Shown here: piece by piece, positions 21,900-31,554 of the stretch
Layout of the letters: each line of letters starts with the position of its first letter
Numbering within the stretch: the stretch's first letter is position 1
From: Aquarana catesbeiana
Taxonomy: Eukaryota > Chordata > Amphibia > Anura > Ranidae
Reading direction: 5' to 3'
Length of the DNA: 64,000 nt
Assembly: GCF_042186555.1 (NCBI RefSeq)
Contig: NC_133328.1
Coordinates: 618,959,592 to 619,023,591 of the forward strand
The notes under the pieces: generated by a model
Seen by the model: the letters and a program-made list of their open reading frames with translations, nothing else
Database searches by the model: none
Told to the model about the DNA's origin: nothing
Position numbers and translations under genes: made by a program

Positions 21900-22190
21900 C
21901 TGTATTTGGCAGCTCACCTCAAAGACATGGACCCCCCCGGATATAGGACATTCACCTGGGTTGGGAAATCCAATAGTACAGTAATAAGTCAAAGTCCATT
22001 TAACATTCTGCCACTTCACCCAACCCTGACGAAGGGGGATTGTGTGGCTCCTGCAACGCGTTGGATTTCTATTGCCCTGCTTATTGTAATCAGTTGAACA
22101 GTAAAGACTTTGGACTCTTAAGGATCTTGAATTTGGCACGCTATTTAAACCAATTACACTTAGAGCCAAAATGAAGTATCAATGTCAGCC
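21900..22190 (+). mobile_element. Dispersed retroelement-like repeat carrying a hammerhead-like motif
   Basis: Ordinary-composition repeat with a CTGACGA...GCAACGCGTTGG core at 22018-22070. The 3' part carries ACAGTAAAGACTTTGGAC. Fragments with the same ACGCGTTGG/ACGCATTGG end occur at 29515 and 29690. Penelope-like retroelements are known to carry hammerhead motifs; assignment here is inference. Confidence 0.45.
22018..22070 (+). ncRNA. Hammerhead-ribozyme-like motif (best stem II)
   Basis: CTGACGA (22026-22032) is followed by AGGGG, a 10-nt loop and CTCCT, giving a 5-bp stem II with one G-U pair. Then comes GCAAC (22053-22057), where GAAAC is expected, then GC and GTT (a two-base-pair stem III, AC/GT, with T as the cleavage base), then GG facing the CC before CTGACGA. 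The A13-to-C change predicts low activity. Confidence 0.4.
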
Positions 22191-22848
22191 AGGCATGGTC
22201 GTGAACACCCAAAGAAGGACCCTTCTGCTTTAGGTTAGTATTTTCAGATTACCTTCTTGATCAAATCCAGCAATTAGTTGAAGCACGAGAGGAGCTGTGC
22301 CCAGAGTGGACACTGAGGTCATTGATTACACATACGCAGGGCTACAAACAGTGGCGGCCCATGCATTGTGGGCGCCACCCCCCCATCCATGCACCCGGCC
22401 CCTTTCAGGACACCGAATGCATGGATTCCCATGGTGAGGGTGGGAGGGGGTGGTACTTTTTGAAGCACCTGATTAGAGCCAGAGGCTCTAATAGGCTTCA
22501 AAATAGGGTGGGCTCGGGGCACAGAGAGTGCGCCCTGATCCCACCCAATTTTGTGACGATAGTGAATTAATTTTTACTATTTTCACACTAACCTTCCTCC
22601 CCGCCAATCAGGAGGCAGGGCGTCAGACCTGTTTTCTGATTGGCCAAAGCGCCGGGCCACCCTATTGGATGCCTAGTGCTTAGGAAGAGGAGCGGAGGAG
22701 ACACGCTGGAGCGGAGGTCGCCGCCGTTCTGGTGCACTTGGAGAGGAGCTGCTGCGCTGCCTGGCAGGCAGGGGGTCTGTCAGAGCATGAGCATGCGGGG
22801 GGGCGGGTGGGGGTGTGCTGCCAGAGCGAGTGGGGGGGGGGGGTCGTT

Positions 22849-24155
22849 GGGCACAGTGGCTGCATATGATGATCACAGTGGCTGCATATGATGGGCACAG
22901 TGACTATTGAATGGGCACAGTGGCTGCACATAGAGCCCTTTCACAATGGGGCGGGGGCGGCGTCGGCGGTAAAACGCAGCTATTATTAGCGGCGTTTTAC
23001 CGTTGGTATGCGGCCGCTAGCGGGGCAGTTTTACGCCCCGCTAGCGGCCGAGAAAGGGTTAAATACCACCGCAAAGCGCCTCTGCAGAGGCGCTTTGCCG
23101 GCGGTATAGCCGCGCAGTCCCATTGATTTCAATGGGCAGGAGCGGTAAAGGAGCGGTATACACACCGCTCCGAAGATGCTGCTGGCAGGACTTTTTTTAC
23201 CGCCCTGCCAGCGCATCGCTCCAGTGTGAAAGCCCTCGGGGCTTTCACACTGGAATGAAAGTAGCGGCACTTTCGGGTCGGTTTTCAGGCGCTATTATTA
23301 GCGCAATAGCGCCTGCAAACCGCCCCAGTGTGAAAGGGCTCTTAATAAGCACACTGGCTGTATTTGGTGGGCACAGTGGCTGCACATGATGGGCACAGTG
23401 ACTGTATTTGGTGGGCACAGTGGCTGTATTTGGTGGTGGGCACAGGGGCTGCATTTGATGGGCACAGGGGCTGCATATGATGGAAACAGTGGCTGCATAT
23501 GGGCACAGTGACTGCATTTGATGGGCACAGTGGCTGCATATGATGTGCACAGTGGCTGTATTTGATGGGCGCAGTAGCTGCACATGATGGGCACAGTGAC
23601 TGTATTTGATGGGCACAGGGGCTGCACATGATGAGCACACTGGCTGTATTTGGTGGGCACAGTGGCTGCACATGATGGGCACAGTGACTGTATTTGATGG
23701 GCACAGGGGCTGCACATGATGAGCACACTGGCTGTATTTGGTGGGCACAGTGACTGTATTTGGTGCGCACACTGGCTCTATTTGGTGGGCACAGGGGCTG
23801 CATTTGGTGGGCACAGGGGCTGCATTTGATGGGCACTGGGGCTGCATTTGATGGGCACAGGGGCTGCATTTGATGGGCACAGGGGCTGCATTTGATGGGC
23901 ACAGGGGCTGCATTTGATGGGCACAGGGGCTGGATTTGATGGGCATAGGGGCTGCATTTGATGGGCATAGGGGCTGCATTTGATGGGCACAGTGGCTGCA
24001 TTTGATGGGCACAGTGGCTGCATTTGATGGGCAGAGTGGCTGCATATGATGGGCAGAGTGGCTGCATATGATGGGCACAGTGGCTGCATTTGATGGGCAC
24101 AGTGGCTGCATTTGATGGGCAAAGTTGCTGAATTTTATAGGCACAGTGAGGCTGC
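22849..24155. repeat. 22-23-bp minisatellite GGGCACAGTGGCTGCATTTGAT
   Basis: Tandem array with ATATGATG, ATTTGGTG and CACATGATG variants, split by a MITE at 22933-23341. The right part has locally homogenised stretches (23800-23960). Minus-strand ORFs up to 331 codons read the repeat as His/Cys/Gln/Pro/Leu runs and are artefacts. Confidence 0.95.
22933..23341. mobile_element. MITE inserted in the minisatellite (GAGCCCTTTCAC ends)
   Basis: Ends GAGCCCTTTCACA and GTGTGAAAGGGCTC are inverse. Flanks are ATA (22930-22932) and TTA (23342-23344). Inner GCGGCGTTTTACCG, GCTAGCGG and GCGCCTGCAAACCGCCCC blocks are shared with the MITE at 26765-27079. Minisatellite units lie on both sides. Confidence 0.85.
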
Positions 24156-24161
24156 ATTTGA

Positions 24162-24163
24162 TG

Positions 24164-24195
<32 letters not shown>

Positions 24196-24250
24196 TATTT
24201 TTCTGAATTTTTCAGTTTGTTTGAACCCCCCCCCCCCCAAAAAAAAAAAT
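24162..24250. repeat. Poly-T run and C/A homopolymers
   Basis: About 29 T followed by a short AT-rich spacer, nine C and an A-run. Could be the tail of a reverse-oriented retroelement, but no body is recognisable. Confidence 0.7.
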
Positions 24251-24678
24251 TGTGAGCACCAAATGTAATCGTAGTGGTGATTGATCCAGTGCTGTCACAT
24301 GGTATGAGTTACATGCAGCACAATACACCAAAGTCCTGGGTTTTTTTCTCCAGTTGTTCAATGGAGCGGTGAGGAAGCAATATGAAGTTATAGTATATGC
24401 AGCTGAGGGATTAAAGCAAAACCCATTGCTTTGCCTCCATGGGTCGAGATTTGTATAAAAGTGAACTACATTCTGTGTTGGGGGCGAGTTTTTACCATTA
24501 GTGCTGGCACACTTACCTATTGGTGTGTCCTTCTCTACCTGTGACAGCTCCAGCCTTCAGTTACTCAATCTGATGACACCTCCATTAACACCCCCCCACC
24601 CCACCCCCGCCACTTCATTGGATGGCCACTGATAATTAAACGCTTGCACATGTGTCTCCAGACATCCATTCTCTTCTC

Positions 24679-24879
24679 ACAAAGCCCCATTCACACCTCA
24701 GTGTTTTGTAGCTGGAAGCTTGAATCGCCAAAAGGCTGGAGGACAAAACAATCAATGATTCTCTATGGAGATGGTTTACATCTCCACACCAAGTCGCCTG
24801 AAGCCAAACGCTTGAAGCTCAAAAAAGTTCTGGAGCTCTTTTTGGAGCTTGAATCGCGCAGATTATGTGTTTTTGTGTT
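24679..24879. mobile_element. MITE fragment (CCCCATTCACACC end)
   Basis: Starts AAAGCCCCATTCACACCTCAG, like the element at 27083, with shared CGCCTGAAG and GAAGCTCAAAAAAGT words. The right end is missing, replaced at 24880 by the truncated end of the Tc1-like element. Confidence 0.6.
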
Positions 24880-26365
24880 TTGTATAACAGTGTAAATTTG
24901 CTGTCCCCTCAAAATATCTCAACAAATAGCCATTATTTTCTAAACCGCTGGTAACAAAAGTGAGTACACCCCTAAGGGAAAATGTCCAAATTGGACCCAG
25001 TTAGCCATTTTCCCTCCCCGGTGCCATGTGACTCGTTAGTGTTACAAGGTTCCAGGTGTGAATGGGGAGCAGGTGTGTTAAATTTGGTGTTATCGCTCTC
25101 ACTCTCTCATACTGATCACTGGAAGGTCAACATGGCACCTCATGGCAAAGAACTAGGCAAAGATGGCCTAGGCTATAAGAAGATTGCCAAGACCTTGAAA
25201 CTGAGCTGCAGCGTGGTGGCCAAGACCATACAGCGGTTTAACAGGACAGGTTCCACTCAGAACAGGCCTCTCCATGGTCAACCAAAGAAGTTGAGTGCAC
25301 GTGCTCAGCGTCATATCCAGAGGTTGTCTTTGGGAAATAGATGTATGAGTGCTGACAGCATTGCTGCAGAGGTTGAAGGGGTGGGGGGTCAGCCTGTCAG
25401 TCCTCAGACCATACGCCACACACTGCAACAAATTGGTCTGCATGGCTGTTGTCCCAGAAAGAAGCCTCTTCTAAAGATGATGCAAAAGAAAGCCTGCAAA
25501 CAGTTGCCTGAAGACAAGCAGACTAAGAACATGGATTACTGGAACCATGTCCTGTGGTCTGATGAGACCAAAATAAACGTATTTGGTTCAGATGGTGTCA
25601 ATCGTGTGTGGTGGCAACCAGGTGAGGAGTACAAAGACAAGTGTGTCTTGCCTACAGTCAAGCATGGTGGTGGGAGTGTCATGGTCTGGGGCTGCCTGAG
25701 TGCTGCCGGCACTGGGGAGCTACAGTTCATTGAGGGAACCATGAATGCCAACATGTACTGTGACATACTGAAGCAGAACATGATCCCCTTCCCTTCGGAG
25801 AGTGGGCCGCAGGGCAGTATTCCAACATGATAACGACCCCAAACACACCTCCAAGACGACCACTGCCTTGCTAAAGAAGCTGAGGGTGAGGGTAATGGAC
25901 TGGCCAAGCATGTCTCCAGACCTAAACCCTATTAAGCATCTGTGGGGCATCCTCAAACGGAAGGTGGAGGAGCGCAAAGTCTCTAACATCCACCAGCTCC
26001 GTGATGTCATCATGGAGGAGTGGAAGAGGACTCCAGTGGCAACCTGTGAAGCTCTGGTGAACTCCATGTCCAAGAGGGTTAAGACAGTACTGGAAAAAAA
26101 TGGTGGCCACATAAAATATTGACACTTTGGGCCCAATTTGGCCATTTTCACTTAGGGGTGTACTCACTTTTGTTGCCAGCGGTTTAGACATTAATGGCTG
26201 TGTGTTGAGTTATTTTGAGGGGACAGCAAATTTACACTGTTATACAAGCTGTACACTCACTACTTTACATTGTAGCAAAGTGTCATTTCTTCAGTGTTGT
26301 CACATGAAAAGATAGAATAAAATATTTACAAAAATGTGAGGGGTGTACTCACTTTTGTGAGATTA
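24880..26365 (+). mobile_element. Tc1-like transposon, left end truncated
   Basis: Inverted repeats are 24880-24977 (TTGTATAACAGTGTAAATTT...GTGAGTACACCCCTAAG) and 26148-26247. The right side extends another about 115 bp to the outer terminus GGGGTGTACTCACTTTTGTGAG near 26363. The equivalent outer left segment is absent, so the left end is missing. The right end abuts a TA repeat, consistent with a TA target. Confidence 0.9.
25132..26122 (+). pseudogene. Broken Tc1-like transposase
   Basis: Starts MAPHGKELGKDGLGYKKIAK (helix-turn-helix DNA-binding half). The first catalytic Asp is in WSDETK at 25561. The frame shifts by one base near 25795-25805 and continues in a second frame with HDNDPKHTS (second Asp at 25829) and SPDLNPIKHLWG. 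The third acidic residue of the DD34E triad is Lys (AAG, 25934-25936), at the right 34-residue spacing. The N-terminus also looks about a dozen residues short compared with relatives. The transposase would cut and paste TA-flanked DNA; this copy is dead. Confidence 0.93.
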
Positions 26366-26406
26366 TATATATATATATATACATACACATACACACACAC
26401 ACATAC
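26362..26406. repeat. TA / CA microsatellite
   Basis: Alternating TA then ACACAC next to the right end of the Tc1-like element; the TA tract is the probable insertion target. Confidence 0.9.
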
Positions 26407-26617
26407 AAATTCACGCGGCGTCGGACGGTCACACAGCCGAAGTCCTGACCCGGAAGTAAATCGGGTGAAGATGGATGCGGCCTCCAGCAGTGACAACGCA
26501 TCAGTGGAGGGCTTCGTTTGCAGGTTAGTTTCACATAATGAGTTAGTATGCATACTAGTCTAGCACAATATGCCTTTACTTTGCAGGTCAGGAAAAATAA
26601 AAATAAATAATACATTA

Positions 26618-26764
26618 AAAAACCCTAACCCTAAATTAACCCCTAATATTAACCCTTAACCCTAATATTGACCCCTAACATTAACCCCTATCCCTAATCC
26701 CAAACCCTAACCCTAATATTGACTCCTACTCCTAACCCCTCACATTATTAAAGCCTAGTCCTAA
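26618..26764. repeat. Degenerate telomere-like repeat, part 1
   Basis: AACCCTAACCCTAA followed by variants of TAACCCCTAATATTGACCCC. Contains exact CCCTAA hexamers mixed with ATATTAA/ATATTGA words. Interrupted at 26765 by MITEs, and continues after 27768. Confidence 0.8.
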
Positions 26765-27079
26765 GATCCCTTTCACACTGGAGCGTTTTGCAGGCGCTAT
26801 AGCGTTAAAATTAGCGCCTGCAAACCGCCCTAAAACAGCCACTCCATTCACTCCAGTGTGAAAGCCTGACTGCTTTCACACTGGAGTGGTGCGCTGGCAG
26901 GGCGTCAGAAAAAGTCCTGCCAGCAGTTTCTTTATGCGGGCAGATTTAACCCCTTTTCGGCTGCTAGCAGCGGGTTAAAACCGCCCCGCTAGCGGCCGAA
27001 TAGCGCCGCTAAAACGACGTCGCTAGAAATAGCGCCGCTTTCCCGCTGACACTCGGGCGCCAGCAGTGTGAAAGGGGTC
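26765..27079. mobile_element. MITE (GATCCCTTTCACAC ends) with exact TAA duplication
   Basis: 315 bp. Ends GATCCCTTTCACACTGG and inverse GTGTGAAAGGGGTC. TAA at 26762-26764 and 27080-27082. Interior GCGCCTGCAAACCGCCC and GCTAGCGGCCG are shared with 22933-23341. Three-base TAA targets fit PIF/Harbinger. Confidence 0.9.
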
Positions 27080-27082
27080 TAA

Positions 27083-27525
27083 GGCCCCATTTACACCTGA
27101 GTGATTTTCTGCTTGAAGTTTGTAGCTCTAAAAATTCTCAATAAGCCAAATCCCATTCATTTCAATGGCCCCTGTTCACAACTGAGCGTTCTGTCGCCTG
27201 AAGCAAAAATGCCTGAAGCTCAAAAAAGTACATGAGCTTCTTTGTGGCAGATCATAAGAGTTTTTGGCCCCTAGACTTCAATAGAAACGCATGACTTGAG
27301 TGTTTTCCAAGCGTTCTCTGCTCAAATAGCAGCTCTCCACCCCTAATTTCCTCTCCCTTTCCTCCCCCTAGTGCTTTCTATTGGCTAAACAAAAATGCCT
27401 AAAGCTGTAAAGTGCTTGTAATACACTTCTAAGATGCTTTAAAAAATTATTGTAAAAAAGCTGCAAAAATGCTTATAAAAAATCCCAGAAAAACGCCAGT
27501 AAATCGCTACGCTCGAGTGTTACAT
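27083..27525. mobile_element. MITE (GGCCCCATTTACACC end)
   Basis: Begins directly after the TAA of the previous MITE with GGCCCCATTTACACCTGAG. The interior has CTGAAGC-AAAAATGCC words. The right end is only partly preserved (CGCTCGAGTGTTA). No ORF. Confidence 0.65.
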
Positions 27526-27768
27526 ACTTACATAGTTAGTCAGGTTGAAAAAAGACACAAGTCCATCTAGTTCAACCAAAATAATAAAAATAAAAAAAAT
27601 AAATAATAATACAAACCTCATATACACAAACCAATATCCACAGTTGATCCAGAGAAAGGCAAAAAAAAAAAACAGCAAAGCATGATCCAACTAGCTACAG
27701 CGGGGGAAAAAATTCCTTCCTGATCCCCCGAGAGGCAATCTGCTTTTCCCTGGATCAACTAATAGAGC
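27526..27768. mobile_element. Amphibian dispersed repeat (CATAGTTAGTCAGGTTG ... TTCCTTCCTGATCCCCCGAG)
   Basis: Contains ACATAGTTAGTCAGGTTGAAAA, CAAGTCCATCTAGTTCAACC and AATTCCTTCCTGATCCCCCGAG, a block I know as common in frog DNA. A related piece (CATCCTGATCCCCCGAGGCAATTACG) lies at 43050. Probably a LINE or SINE tail; class uncertain. Confidence 0.5.
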
Positions 27769-27878
27769 CTAATATTAACCCCTAACCCTAATATTGACCA
27801 TTAATAACCTCTAACCCTAATATTGACCCCTAATCCTAACCCTAATATTTACCCCTAACCTCTAATACTGGCCCCTTA
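27768..27878. repeat. Degenerate telomere-like repeat, part 2
   Basis: CCTAATATTAACCCCTAACC, ATATTGACCCC and TCCTAACCCTAATAT units, the same as 26618-26764, so one ancestral tract was split by about 1 kb of inserted elements. Confidence 0.8.
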
Positions 27879-28361
27879 AAGGGGTTGTAAACCTTCGTAT
27901 TTTTCACCTTAATGCAGTTGTATACCTATTTTTTAAACTTTTACCTACAGGTAAGCCTATAATAAGGCTTACCTGTTGGTAAAAAAAAATACCTCCTAAA
28001 CCTGTACGGTTTAGGAGATATTCCCCTCGCAATGAGCCGCTGACTGCAGCGGCGCATGCACACAGGGGATTCTCGGCTGAAAGCCCGACAGCCGCGGGAC
28101 CATGGCGGAAAAAAGTCTCCCGCGTGCACGCGCGGGAGTGACAACATCGTGGCTCCGGCCACTCACGGCCGCGATACTCGGAAGACACGCTGAGGGGAAA
28201 TGTCAGCTCCCTCGGCGTGGACCGGGTGAGATGCCAGCGCCTCGTTCTAAGGTAAGTATCTCATAAAGAGCTAGTATGCGGTGCATACTAGCTCATTATG
28301 CCTTTTCCCTTACAGGTGTAGGGAAAAAAAAAAAAAGTCAGCGGGTTTACAACCGCTTAAA
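27876..28361. mobile_element. TTAA-flanked MITE
   Basis: TTAAAGGGGTTGTAAACC on the left, GGGTTTACAACCGCTTAA on the right, TTAA at both borders. Contains CCTAAAC...GTTTAGGAGATATT, a GTAAGTAT segment and the hairpin GAGCTAGTATGC/GCATACTAGCTC. Same family as 9491-9920 and 49925-50250. Confidence 0.75.
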
Positions 28362-28838
28362 TGCATCCTATGCATTAAGGTGAAAAAACACCTGGCAGTG
28401 ACCGGCCCCCCAGCCCATCGCCCCCCCTTTTACTTACCTGAGCCCTGGAACTTGACCCGGCGGGGACGCGCTGTCTCTCTGCCTGGGGTTCCCTGCTCTT
28501 GATTGGATAGACTGATAGCAGCGCAGCCATTGGCTCCCGCTGCTGTCAATCAAGTCCAATAACGAGGGGGCCGGGGGGCGGGGCCGAGTCATTCGGCGGC
28601 TATAGACGCAAATGCTGGACTCGGGAGTGCGCCCGCATGGTGACCCCCTCAGGAGAGCGCTTCTCCCAGGGGGTTATCTGATGTGGGGAGGAGCCGCGAG
28701 AGCCGACGTGGGACCCCAGAAGACGAGGTTCAGGGCCACTCTGTGCAAAACGAGCTGCACAGTGGAGGCAAGTATGATATGTTTTTTTTATTTTTTTTTA
28801 TTTTTTTAAGTAACAAACGAACCCTTTACAATCACTTT
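28361..28838. mobile_element. TTAA-type MITE, second copy abutting the first
   Basis: The reverse complement of 53790-54282 over most of its length: AATGCATCCTATGCATTAAGGTGAAAAAACACC at the left, then the ACCGGCCCCCCAGCCC, CTGCTGTCAATCAAGTCCAA and GGCCACTCTGTGCAAAACGAGC blocks, ending ACCCTTTACAATCACTTTAA. The left terminus is truncated at the junction. Confidence 0.75.
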
Positions 28839-29040
28839 AATCCCTTTAAAAAAGTAAAAAAAATAATAATAAATGAAAGTGGATGAAAAAGCTGAAAACA
28901 AATGACGAATGATGAAACAGATACGATTTTTCTCTATTGGCTAATAAAAAAAAATGGCAAAGCTCAAAAATATTTAAAAAAAAAAACACGCTCAAAAATG
29001 CACAAACACCCAAAAAAAAAGCCTGAAAAAACACAACGCT

Positions 29041-29306
29041 CAGTGCCGGTTCACACTAGACGCGGCACGACTTGCAGGTCGCCTCACCGAGGCGACCTGC
29101 ACACGACTGCCGGGGGGACTTGCAAGACGACTTCTGTATAGAAGTCTATGCAAGTCGCCCCCAAAGTAGTACAGGAACCTTTCTTCTAAGTCGGAGCGAC
29201 TTGCGTCGCTCCGATTAGAACGGTTCCATTGTACAGAACGGGAGGCGACTTGTCAGGCGGCTAGGTCGCCTGACAAGTCGCCCCTGTGTGAACCGAGCCT
29301 TATTAG
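29041..29306. mobile_element. MITE (CGGTTCACAC ends) with internal GCGACTTG hairpins
   Basis: AGTGCCGGTTCACACTAGACG and GTGTGAACCGAGCCTT are inverse. The interior has several small palindromes such as CAGGTCGCCTCACCGAGGCGACCTG and GTCGGAGCGACTTGCGTCGCTCCGA. TTA follows the right end. Confidence 0.8.
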
Positions 29307-29319
29307 GTGTGAATGCAGC

Positions 29320-29760
29320 CAAAAGACATATTGGTGGAGCACCAAACTCACATGTAGGTATATAGTCCGCTATGATCTCCAGCATCAACTGGCAGCTCTC
29401 TATTGTATATCCCCAATAGGTCCTCCGAGTAGTCCAAAAAGAGTGCAAAGGATGAGAGCACCACACATGGTTATTCAGCCCAGTATCAATGTATTAATCT
29501 TGATAGAAGATCAGAAGGTAAAGCCAACGTGTTTCAGGGGCTCATAGCTCACAGCAAATAGTCAAAGATTAGAATAGCGGACAGTGCGGACGCCAGTCGG
29601 TCTATTTGCTATTACTGTCCAGTATTTTTTTGCTAGGACTCCCAGCATTTAGGCCCCAATGAAGGGAGATTTGTGAGCCCCTGAAACGCATTGGTTTCAC
29701 TTTTTATCAAGAATTATAAACGAATACTGGACTGGTTGCACATGTGTGGCGCGCTCTTCT
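29320..29760. mobile_element. Dispersed repeat with two opposed ACGCRTTGG ends
   Basis: A minus-strand GCCCCTGAAACACGTTGG (29541-29524) and a plus-strand GCCCCTGAAACGCATTGG (29674-29693) face away from each other. Both match the 3' half of the hammerhead-like motif at 22018. The plus copy lost two bases in CTGACGA (reads AATGAAGGG). Probably two retroelement ends head to head. Confidence 0.4.
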
Positions 29761-30341
29761 TTCGCTGACTATTTTCGGCATGCTGACAATGACCCGGGAT
29801 GTACATTGCATGGTAAACGTGCTGTGCACGGTTACATTCTGAAAAGGAAAATGCTGGGTGTAGGGGGAAGCTTTTAAATAATTAATTTTTTGGCAAAAGA
29901 GACTTTGTGTAAGACAAACAAAATAAGTATAACAAATGGAAAAGGCACACACTAGAGAATATTCATAATGGTATACAGGCAATGCAGATAGGAACTTCCT
30001 CATAAAGCCTCAACAGAGCCGTTAGAGGATCAGAGAATAAGTCAGCTCATCAGTTAGCGGTTTCGCAGTGGAAAATGTCATTTAAGAAAAGGCAGTACGT
30101 GCATGCAACACTGTACAGGATGTCACAACCAATACCCTGCTAGCCAGGAAACGATCCCCTTTGTCAAGTCAGATCCTGATCCGACTTGAGAAAGGAATTA
30201 ATTTCCCCAAAAAGTCATCTGAGTTATTCCACCGTCACCTATCACTGGTTCTTTGCTTTACCTTTACCTTATTGTATTTGATATTTTTTTGTACCATTAT
30301 GTATTGGATGTCCTCCATATGTTATCTATACTCCCTAGATC

Positions 30342-30680
30342 AGCCTTTCTCAACCAGGTTTCTGTGGAACCCTGGGGTTCCTGTAGAGGTTTCTGGGGTT
30401 CCTTGGGAAGCTGTACTCTCAAGCAATCCAGCAATTCCTAGCAACCTTTGGTGCAGGGTTTCTCAACCAGGGTTCCTCTAAAGGTTGCTAGGCGTTCCTT
30501 GAGCAATGAGCAATTTCCACCTCTCAGATAAGTTCCCGCTGACACCATTGATCTTTTCAGCTATCTGTAAGGGGGTAATTCATCCCAATGACCACAAGTG
30601 TAATGAGCCAATTTGATAAAAAAATTATACTGATGCCTCAGCTACTATACTTCCTTCACAATGCCCCAGTGATGTTCATT
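30342..30680. mobile_element. hAT-like repeat (CAGCCTTTCTCAACCAGG end), partly duplicated
   Basis: CAGCCTTTCTCAACCAGGTTTC at 30342 is followed 107 bases later by a second start, CAGGGTTTCTCAACCAGGGTTCC. The body then reads AGGTTGCTAGGCGTTCCTTGAGC and TTTTCAGCTATCTGTAAGGG. A family I recognise as common in frogs; superfamily inferred. Confidence 0.6.
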
Positions 30681-30844
30681 TCAATTATTTCGCACATTTA
30701 CCTATATATTTCATAAGTTGGTATGGAGACAGAGCCCACCCAGAGTCCATGTAGAGCAAATTACAAAACGCTACTGGGTTTTAGTATTCCCAAACCCCTG
30801 GATATATTTTCTGACTGCCCAATTACAGGATATGGTGGTTGTTA

Positions 30845-31130
30845 TGGCCCAAATTGAAGTCAACCTCCATCAAGAGGACCCCCAGAGGTTGATTTTTACG
30901 TGAACCTTCATCAGGGAGAACCCTAGAGGTTGTGATTAATAAGTAACACCCGTTCAGAGAGCCATCCCTGAGGTTCCTGATTATTAAGTAAACCCCATTT
31001 AAGAGGAACTCCAGAGGTTAAATAAAAGAGTAAAGAATGGGGTTAACCCATTAGTCAAGAACCTCGGAATTCCTCTTGCATTGGGTTTACTTAATTACCA
31101 ACTTCTGAGGTTCCTCCTAAATTAACTCTC
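30845..31130. repeat. Short repeats GAGGTTGATTATTAAGTAA in both orientations
   Basis: About four direct units (AACCCTAGAGGTTGTGATTAATAAGTAAC and relatives), followed by two inverted ones (TTGGGTTTACTTAATTACC...CTCTGAGGTTCC). Small local direct-plus-inverted array. Confidence 0.6.
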
Positions 31131-31554
31131 TGCATCCTACTTATCACGCTACTCTATCATGAGCTGTAGGCCTTAAGAACTTGCTACACAGTCCAAGTTC
31201 TTCTATCGCACTGGGACTGTGTGCGTTATTGCCGCCGCACCACACTGTACCCCATCTACATGCACACCCTCTATAGGGGTGGTCCTAAATGAGGCCCGTC
31301 AATGTCAATCTTGTCTACATCCTTCCTAATAAATGCAGACACCAGTGATACCTCCAGTATGCGGTGGCTTTCTTCTTAGCACATAGTTTATCACTTCCTG
31401 ATCTTGATCCATTATTATTCCACTTCCTGTGACAGGGTGACAACGCTGCTCATTCTGCAGTAAAATCGCACAGATGTGTCACCTCTTGGAAGGGGTAGTC
31501 TCAAAATGGACATGTACAGTATCTTTTAATGGACTTTATGTAAGAGACACATTA

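Noticed and set aside
23245..24240. 331-codon minus-strand Cys/His/Pro-rich ORF, looking like a zinc-binding repeat protein
   Set aside because: Two other overlapping minus ORFs translate the same 22-23-bp minisatellite similarly; the Cys/His spacing just mirrors the DNA unit.
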